A DNA stretch of 64,000 nt. Origin: Nocardia neocaledoniensis. GTDB lineage: Bacteria; Actinomycetota; Actinomycetes; Mycobacteriales; Mycobacteriaceae. Each line of letters begins with the position of its first letter. Positions within the stretch are counted from its first letter, which is position 1. Below the pieces are notes generated by a model. That model was not told the DNA's origin. It saw nothing but the letters and a program-made list of their open reading frames with translations, and ran no database searches. Position numbers and translations under genes: made by a program. The stretch covers positions 620,001 through 684,000 of the forward strand of contig NZ_QGTL01000003.1 in assembly GCF_003182135.1 (NCBI RefSeq). Direction: 5' to 3'. Positions 58,392-64,000 of the stretch are shown piece after piece.

Positions 58392-60976
58392 GCCCGTACC
58401 CCCTCCTCCGATCGGTCCCCGGCCCCTCGGTTCGCACCGAGTCCCGCACCGTCGGTCGCCCGAGTTCCGTCCGTACCGACTGGGTCGAGTCCACCCCGGT
58501 TTGCAGCGTGCGGTTCTTCCCGTCGTGCCGACGTCGCGCCCGTCGCCCCCGGTGCGGGCATCGCTGCTGAATCGGCATCGGGTGCGCCGCCATCGACATC
58601 CGAGGACGGTGAATCGTCTGGATGAACAGTCGTTCCGGCGACCTGGACGACCACGTCGGCGGCCGCCAGCACGGTGGGGCGGTGGCCGACGATCACGACG
58701 GTCGCGCCGTCGGCGGCGAGGGTGCGCAGGGTGCGAAGGACGTGTTGTTCGGTGGCGGAGTCGAGGTGGGCGGTGGGTTCGTCGAGGAGCAGGATCGGGC
58801 GGCGGGCGGCGAGGACACGGGTGAGGGCCAGGCGCTGGCGTTCACCGAGGGACAGGCCGACGCCGCCCTGGCCGACGCGGGTGTCCCAGCGGTCGGGCAG
58901 CGCGGCGAGCACGGACTCGAAACCTGTTGTCGCGCTGACCTCGTCGAGGAGGTCAGCGTCGGTGTGCGCGCCGAGCATTTCGACGTTCTCGCGCAGGGTG
59001 CCGGGCACCAGGACCGGCCGCTGCGGCAGCCAGGCGACGCGGCCCCACCAGCCGGCGGAATCGAGCTCGCGGACATCGACGCCGTCGACGAGCACGGCAC
59101 CGGCATCCGGCTCGATCAACCCGAGAACCGCCTGGAGCGTCGTCGATTTCCCGCACCCGTTGGGCCCCGTCAGCACCGTGACCATCCCCGGCGCGAACTC
59201 CGCGGTCAACGTATCGGGCGCATTCCCCGACCGGGCCGCGACGGTCAACCCCCGCACGAGGATTCGCGAGCCCACAGTGCCACCCCCGTGCGCCGACCAC
59301 CCGCGCCCGGCCACACCCCCGTGCGCTGCCCCAGCGCGCCCTGGCACGCCATGAGTGTTGTTCGTCGCGATGCCCTGTCCAGCAGAGTCTTCCGACGCGG
59401 CCCCGGATCGTTCACTTGGTGAGGCGCGGAGTGCTTGGTGAGGAGCCGAGCCAGGGGCCTCCCCAGCGCCGCCATCGCTCGCGTATACCGGCGAATCCGC
59501 CGCATCCTCGCTCGGACCACGGACCACAGGGCGGACAACTGGCGTTCCGGCCTCCAAGACGGCGAAAGCCTTGTCCGCGGCTGCCATTCCGTCCTGCGCG
59601 GCGTGGAACTTCTCCCCCACCTGCCGCAGCGGCCAGTAGACCTCCGGGGCGAGGATCAGCGCGACGAGTCCCGCGTACAACGTCATCTCGCCGTAGACCA
59701 GCCGCAGGCCGATGGCGACGGCGATCAGCGCGACGCTCAGGGTCGCCAGCGATTCCAGGACCATCGAGGAGAGGAAGGCGATGCGCAGCGCGCGCATGGT
59801 GCGCTGACGCAGCGAATCGCCCAGGGCACGAACCTGATCCACCATCGTCGGGCCGGTCGGTCCTTCGCGGCCGAGGGCGCGCAGGGTCGGCATCCCGGCG
59901 AACAGGTCGAGGAGCTGATCGGACAGACGGGTGGTCGCGGCGAGGGTGGCTTCGGCGCGGCCCTGCGTGAGCAGGCCGATGAGCACCATGAACAGCGGGA
60001 TCAGCGGCACGGTGATCACGGCGATGAGCGCCGAGGTCGGATCGTGGAAGGCGATGACCACCAACACGATCGGCGGCACCAGGCAGGCAAGCAGCAGTGC
60101 GGGCAGGTAGCCGGTGAACCAGCCGCGCAGCCCGCTCAGCCCGTCGCCGATCACCACGGCGAGCTCGGTGCGTCGCGCGTCCAGTTCCCGGGGCGGGAGT
60201 TCCGCGCCCGCCCGCAGCACCGCCGATTCGAGTTCGGCGACCACGGTCGCGCCCGCCCGGTGCGCCAGCCGCGCCTGCCACCAGCCGGCCGCCCCGCGCA
60301 CCGCCACCGCACCCGCCAGCACGATCAATTCCGTGGTCCACGAGGAGAACTCGCGCAGACCGGGATCGGTGATCACACCGGCGAGCACACGACCGAGCAC
60401 CACGGCCATCACCACGATGCTCGCCGTGATCACCAGCGCCAGCAGCACCGCCACCACCAGATGCGGCCGCGCCGCCCGGGCATAACGCAACAGCCGCGGA
60501 TCCACTGGCCCACGCCGCATCTTCCGCCCGGGCGCGACCTCCGCCACGCCCGATCCCGATCGACCCGGCGACGAGCCAACGCCCGCACCAGCGACCAAAA
60601 CCGAATCACCCCGCGGCTCCGCCCCACCGCCCACCGACGACGAACTCACCCCGCAACCGACGGCCTGCCCCGATCCGCCCGACGACTCAGCCCCAGCGCC
60701 CAGGGGTGCGCCCTGTCTACCCAGCGACTCCGCGCCACCGGGTTCGGCCACCCCCGGGCCACCCAGCGACGCCGCCCGAGCACCCCGAACCACCCCCGGG
60801 TCACCCAGCGACGCCGCCCGAGCCACCCCCGGGTCACCCAGCGACGCCGCCCGAGCGCCCCGAGCCGCCTCCGATCCGCCCGGCGACTCCGCGCCTCTGC
60901 GCCCGTCCGAATCCCCTTCGCCCGGCGACGGCTTCGCCCCGTGCACACCCTCGCGGGGCGAGTCCGCCGATCCCAC
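58385..60976 (-). CDS. cydD: CydD, ABC exporter subunit for cytochrome bd assembly, with extended termini
   Basis: 863 residues against about 550 for the family. The extra length is in three low-complexity parts: an N-terminal Gly/Ser/Ala region of about 150 residues with three repeats of ARAASLGDPGV; a linker of about 80 residues between the membrane and ABC domains; and a C-terminal tail of about 75. The core is normal: six membrane segments, Walker A GPNGCGKST, LSLGERQR signature, Walker B PILLLDEPTAHLD. GTG 60976 has AAGGA eight bases upstream, within the end of cydB, so the long N-terminus is probably real. A start at Met153 would give a normal-length protein. Confidence 0.88.
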   Translation of the reverse strand: MGSADSPREGVHGAKPSPGEGDSDGRRGAESPGGSEAARGARAASLGDPGVARAASLGDPGVVRGARAASLGGPGVAEPGGAESLGRQGAPLGAGAESSGGSGQAVGCGVSSSSVGGGAEPRGDSVLVAGAGVGSSPGRSGSGVAEVAPGRKMRRGPVDPRLLRYARAARPHLVVAVLLALVITASIVVMAVVLGRVLAGVITDPGLREFSSWTTELIVLAGAVAVRGAAGWWQARLAHRAGATVVAELESAVLRAGAELPPRELDARRTELAVVIGDGLSGLRGWFTGYLPALLLACLVPPIVLVVIAFHDPTSALIAVITVPLIPLFMVLIGLLTQGRAEATLAATTRLSDQLLDLFAGMPTLRALGREGPTGPTMVDQVRALGDSLRQRTMRALRIAFLSSMVLESLATLSVALIAVAIGLRLVYGEMTLYAGLVALILAPEVYWPLRQVGEKFHAAQDGMAAADKAFAVLEAGTPVVRPVVRGPSEDAADSPVYASDGGAGEAPGSAPHQALRASPSERSGAASEDSAGQGIATNNTHGVPGRAGAAHGGVAGRGWSAHGGGTVGSRILVRGLTVAARSGNAPDTLTAEFAPGMVTVLTGPNGCGKSTTLQAVLGLIEPDAGAVLVDGVDVRELDSAGWWGRVAWLPQRPVLVPGTLRENVEMLGAHTDADLLDEVSATTGFESVLAALPDRWDTRVGQGGVGLSLGERQRLALTRVLAARRPILLLDEPTAHLDSATEQHVLRTLRTLAADGATVVIVGHRPTVLAAADVVVQVAGTTVHPDDSPSSDVDGGAPDADSAAMPAPGATGATSARREEPHAANRGGLDPVGTDGTRATDGAGLGANRGAGDRSEEGVRAW
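60751..60856 (-). repeat. Three near-identical 31-base direct repeats in the cydD 5' end
   Basis: Units at 60751-60781, 60793-60823 and 60826-60856 (CCCCCGGGtCACCCAGCGAC... on the + strand). The last two are identical and the first differs by one base. Spacings of 42 and 33 bases keep the reading frame of the ARAASLGDPGV peptide repeat. Confidence 0.85.
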
Positions 60977-60980
60977 CGGC

Positions 60981-62006
60981 TCAGTCCTTGCTCAGCAGCA
61001 GCCCGGTCGACGGCGGGATCTGCTCGACGGTCAGCCGCTTGCGGAACACCCAGTACGTCCAGCCCTGGTACACCAGCACCACTGGGGTGGCCAGCAGGGC
61101 GGCCCAGCTCATCACCTTCAGCGTGTAGGGCGAGGACGACGCGTTGTCGATGGTGAGGTCGAACATCGGGCTGATGGTCGAGGGCAGCACGTTCGGGAAC
61201 ATCGAGCCGACGATCAGCACCGTCGCGGAGAAGATGGTGACGGTGGTGCCGACGAAGGCCCAGCCGTCCCGACCGGCCACGTTGGCGGCGCCGGCGAGCA
61301 CGAGCCCGAGCACGGCGGTCACCAGCACGGCCCAGGTCCAGCCCGCGCCGTAGGCGAGCTGGGTCCACAGGCCGAACGCCCCGACGACGACCGCGGTGGG
61401 CACCAGCAGCAGCCGGGCGATGCGCTGGGCGTCGTCGCGGACCTCGCCGCCGGTCTTGAGCACCAGGAACACCGCGCCGTGCAGCGCGAACAGGATGCCG
61501 GTGGCCAGCCCGCCCAGCAGCGCGTAGGCGCTGAAGAAGTCCCCGACCGAGCCGACGATCTGGCGTTCCTCGTTCAGCGGCAGCCCGCGCACGAGGTTCG
61601 CGAAGACCCAGCCCCAGGCCAGCGCCGGGACCCAGGACCCGATCCCGATCCCGATGTCGCACCAGGACCGCCACTTCGGATCGTTGATCTTGGCCCGGTA
61701 CTCGATCGCGCAGATCCGCAGGATCAGCGCCACCAGCAGCAGCAACAGTGCCAGGTAGAACCCGGAGAACATGCTGGCGTACCACTCGGGGAAGGCGGCG
61801 AACATGGCGCCGCCCGCGGTGATCAGCCAGACCTCGTTGCCGTCCCACACCGGCCCGATGGTGTTGAGGACCACCCGCCTGCGCGTATCGGACCCCTTGC
61901 CGAGGATCGGCATCAGCATGCCGACACCGAAGTCGAAGCCCTCCAGCACGAAATAGCCGGTGAACAACACACCGATCAGGACGAACCAGAATTCCTGCAG
62001 ATTCAT
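60981..62006 (-). CDS. cydB: Cytochrome bd ubiquinol/menaquinol oxidase subunit II
   Basis: 341 residues with eight to nine membrane segments. Family marks: N-terminal FWFVLIGVLFTGYFVLEGFDFGVG, NTIGPVWDGNEVWLI, and RAKINDPKWRSWCD. It forms the oxidase with CydA, which reduces oxygen to water with menaquinol and works at low oxygen or when the bc1-aa3 branch is inhibited. Second gene of the operon, ten bases after cydA. Confidence 0.96.
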   Translation of the reverse strand: MNLQEFWFVLIGVLFTGYFVLEGFDFGVGMLMPILGKGSDTRRRVVLNTIGPVWDGNEVWLITAGGAMFAAFPEWYASMFSGFYLALLLLLVALILRICAIEYRAKINDPKWRSWCDIGIGIGSWVPALAWGWVFANLVRGLPLNEERQIVGSVGDFFSAYALLGGLATGILFALHGAVFLVLKTGGEVRDDAQRIARLLLVPTAVVVGAFGLWTQLAYGAGWTWAVLVTAVLGLVLAGAANVAGRDGWAFVGTTVTIFSATVLIVGSMFPNVLPSTISPMFDLTIDNASSSPYTLKVMSWAALLATPVVLVYQGWTYWVFRKRLTVEQIPPSTGLLLSKD

Positions 62007-62016
62007 CGCCGGGCTC

Positions 62017-63513
62017 CTAGTAAGCGAAGGAAAGGTGTTCGACGGCAGGCTCTTCCGGCTTGCGGTGCCTGCCGGTGTCCGGACCGTCGGGGCCGTCGTC
62101 GGGCGGGGTCGGCGCGGGTTCGTCCGGGCCCGCCACGGTGTAGCGCCGGATCAGGTAGAACCAGACCACCGCCAGCGCGCCGTAGAGCAGCGTGAACACG
62201 ATGAGCGAGATCCACACCGTGGTGGGCGCGTGATCGGAGACCGCCTGCTGCACGGTCATCCTGATGTTCGGGTCACCGGTCGGGTTGGGCACCACCGCCC
62301 ACGGCTGACGCCCCATCTCGGTGAACACCCAGCCCGCGCTGTTGGCCAGGAACGGGGTGGGGATGGCGAGCAGGCTCAGCCAGGAGAACCAGCGCTGATC
62401 GGGCACGCGGCCGCCGCGGGTCACCCAGAAGCCCACCAGCAACAGCGCCACCGAGCCCGCGGCCAGGCCGATCATGGCGCGGAAGGACCAGTAGGTGACG
62501 AACAGGTTGGGCCGGTAGTCGCCGGGCCCGTACTTCACGTTGTAGGTCTGCTGCAGGTCGACGACGCCGTCGAGGGTGACTCCGGTGAACTTGCCCTCGG
62601 CGAGATACGGCAGCACGTAGGGCACCTCGATCACGTGGGTGACGCTGTCGCAGTTGTTGTGCGTGCCGACGGTGAGGACGGAGAAGTCGGGGTCGGTCTG
62701 GGTGTGGCACAGCGATTCCGCCGAGGCCATCTTCATCGGCTGCTGCTCGAACATCAGCTTGCCCTGGATGTCACCGGTGAAGATCACCGCGACGCCGGCC
62801 AGCGCCACCACCACCAGCGACGCGCGCCCGACGGGGCGCCACATGGTGCGCGCCTCCTCGAGCTTCGCCGGGTCGCCGCTGCGCGCGTTGCGCACCATCC
62901 ACCAGCCCGCGATACCGGCGACGAAGGTGCCCGCGGTGAGGAAGGCGCCCGCGATGACGTGCGGGAACGCGGCCAGGGTCGTGTTGTTGGTGAGCAGCGC
63001 CCAGATGCTCTCCAGTTCGGCGCGGCCGGTCTCGGGGTTGTAGCGCGCGCCGACCGGATGCTGCATGAACGAGTTCGCGGCGACGATGAAGTAGGCCGAG
63101 GCGTTGACGCCGAACGCGACGATCCAGATGGTCGCCAGGTGCACGAGTTTCGGTAGCCGCGTCCAGCCGAAGATCCACAGGCCGATGAACGTCGACTCCA
63201 TGAAGAAGGCGATGAGCGCTTCCAAAGCCAGTGGCGCGCCGAAGATGTCGCCGATGAAGCGGGAGTATTCGCTCCAGTTCATGCCGAACTGGAATTCCTG
63301 GACGATGCCGGTGGCGACGCCGAGGGCGAAGTTGATCAGGAACAGCTTGCCGAAGAACTTGGTGAGCCGGTACCAATGGTCCTTACCGGTGACCACCCAG
63401 GCGGTCTGCATCATGGCGATCAGCGGTGCCAGACCGATGGTGAGCGGAACGAAGATGAAGTGATAGACGGTAGTGATACCGAACTGCCACCGGGAGACGT
63501 CCAGCGTGTCCAT
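62017..63513 (-). CDS. cydA: Cytochrome bd oxidase subunit I
   Basis: 498 residues, ATG 63513 with GGAGG upstream. The heme-bearing subunit: His18 in TTVYHFIFVPLTIG, the GDIQGKLMFEQQPMKMA quinol-site segment, and a short Q-loop as in actinobacteria. About nine membrane segments. The C-terminal tail (about 470-498) is acidic and Pro-rich. First gene of cydABDC; a perfect palindrome lies 15-36 bases upstream. Confidence 0.96.
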   Translation of the reverse strand: MDTLDVSRWQFGITTVYHFIFVPLTIGLAPLIAMMQTAWVVTGKDHWYRLTKFFGKLFLINFALGVATGIVQEFQFGMNWSEYSRFIGDIFGAPLALEALIAFFMESTFIGLWIFGWTRLPKLVHLATIWIVAFGVNASAYFIVAANSFMQHPVGARYNPETGRAELESIWALLTNNTTLAAFPHVIAGAFLTAGTFVAGIAGWWMVRNARSGDPAKLEEARTMWRPVGRASLVVVALAGVAVIFTGDIQGKLMFEQQPMKMASAESLCHTQTDPDFSVLTVGTHNNCDSVTHVIEVPYVLPYLAEGKFTGVTLDGVVDLQQTYNVKYGPGDYRPNLFVTYWSFRAMIGLAAGSVALLLVGFWVTRGGRVPDQRWFSWLSLLAIPTPFLANSAGWVFTEMGRQPWAVVPNPTGDPNIRMTVQQAVSDHAPTTVWISLIVFTLLYGALAVVWFYLIRRYTVAGPDEPAPTPPDDGPDGPDTGRHRKPEEPAVEHLSFAY

Positions 63514-63527
63514 CCGACCTCCAGCCA

Positions 63528-63549
63528 CTACTACGACATGTCGTAGTAG
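63528..63549. promoter_or_regulatory. Perfect 22-bp palindrome upstream of cydA
   Basis: Half-site CTACTACGACA and its exact reverse complement, centred between 63538 and 63539. The inner arms CTACGAC/GTCGTAG are the same as in the dyad at 18832, though spaced by two bases instead of five. It lies between the cydA promoter area and its start and should be a repressor site. The shape recalls BlaI/MecI/CopY-family operators; the regulator is not in the window. Confidence 0.75.
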
Positions 63550-63677
63550 ATCGTACGCCGGATATCGCGTCCCCCGAGCGTGACAACCACCACGACACGC
63601 TGAAAGATTGCCGCACGATTGGATATACGCGCCGTGACCGGCGCCGCGGGGGCACCCCACCCGTGCCCCGCATCCGG

Positions 63678-64000
63678 CTACCAGTCCCCGATGGTGCCCG
63701 GCTTCTCGATCCCCAGGTCGACCATTTCCCTGATCTCGTCGGCGTTGTCGGGCGCCGACATGCGCACACCGTCGAGCTGGTTCACCCGCGCCGCGAGCGT
63801 GATGCTCGACAGCAGCCAGATGCTGTCGCAGTCGAACAGGTCGGCGGTGAACAGCGACTGGTACTTGCACTCCCAGCCCTGCTTCTCCGCGACCGCGAAC
63901 AGCGAACGCTGGGTGACGCCGGGAAGCACGCCGCTCTTGGGGGGCGGGGTGATGAGCTGCTTGTCCCGAGCGATCACCACCGTCGACCGCGGACCCTCGA
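63678..64000 (-). CDS. Class IV aminotransferase / aminodeoxychorismate lyase, C-terminal part
   Basis: The 3' 107 codons of a gene entering from the right edge; the stop TAG is at 63678. The fold type IV PLP enzyme pattern is clear: LPGVTQRSLFAVAEKQGWE, and FDCDSIWLLSSITLAARVNQLDG near the C-terminus. Relatives act as aminodeoxychorismate lyase (PabC, folate), branched-chain or D-amino-acid aminotransferases; the visible part cannot separate these. In mycobacteria the corresponding gene (Rv0812) is next to the nitrobindin gene. Confidence 0.85.
   Translation of the reverse strand, partial: EGPRSTVVIARDKQLITPPPKSGVLPGVTQRSLFAVAEKQGWECKYQSLFTADLFDCDSIWLLSSITLAARVNQLDGVRMSAPDNADEIREMVDLGIEKPGTIGDW

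Noticed and set aside
60751..60856. CRISPR-like spacing of 31-base repeats
   Set aside because: Only three units, spacers of 11 and 2 bases, inside the cydD reading frame, and no cas genes.

Overview
The window is high-GC actinobacterial DNA, most likely from Nocardia or a close mycolic-acid relative. The evidence is mycothiol synthase, a nocobactin/mycobactin-type salicylate locus with IdeR boxes, a Mce-associated protein, type VII secretion-like proteins, LCP and LmeA cell-envelope proteins, single-chain acyl-CoA carboxylase, and gene order from 39 to 55.6 kb that follows the mycobacterial series aminotransferase / nitrobindin / sseC / cysA2 / thiX / lmeA / glnR / mshD / pst / phoU / LCP / dus / desA. 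Species identity is an inference. No insertion sequence, prophage or CRISPR array was seen.

Layout. 0-5.4 kb: the 5' part of an HrpB helicase, a small secreted-protein remnant, DAHP synthase, and three small oxidoreductase or peroxidase genes. 5.4-12.5 kb: an iron-regulated salicylate siderophore locus (a one-module ArCP-Cy-A-PCP NRPS, a salicylate-AMP ligase and a salicylate synthase) with IdeR-type boxes in both promoter regions. 12.6-16.5 kb: plsB-plsC phospholipid acyltransferases. 16.5-18.8 kb: a membrane protein / copper chaperone / Tat-exported DyP peroxidase operon. 19-21 kb: polyprenol-phosphate mannose synthase and membrane proteins. 21.1-23.8 kb: an operon of ESX/Esp-like exported proteins. 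24-34.9 kb: a carboxylic-acid catabolic cluster (two TetR regulators, acyl-CoA synthetase, fused biotin-dependent acyl-CoA carboxylase, MHS-type transporter, SDR, acyl-CoA dehydrogenase, quinone oxidoreductase). 35.9-38.1 kb: tRNA genes (Phe, Asp, Glu, Lys) around a gamma-butyrolactone-receptor-like TetR gene.

38-64 kb: housekeeping and envelope genes: DUF937, acyl-ACP desaturase, Mce-associated protein, tRNA-dihydrouridine synthase, LCP ligase, phoU, pstSCAB with a Pho-box-like repeat, mshD, glnR, lmeA, thiX, then a sulfur operon (DUF4395-cysA2-sseC) headed by a short ORF with a polycysteine end. A 31-residue membrane peptide and a nitrobindin follow. The cydABDC operon (cytochrome bd oxidase and its ABC exporter) then separates this block from an aminotransferase gene that is its neighbour in mycobacteria.

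The most interesting signals are regulatory or structural: the polycysteine leader ORF; a perfect 22-bp palindrome in front of cydA whose half-site recurs at the copper-chaperone operon; paired TetR-type palindromes controlling the acid catabolic cluster; several predicted leaderless transcripts; and in-frame tandem-repeat expansions inside CydC and CydD. All functions come from reading translated sequence and motifs by eye. No database search was run.
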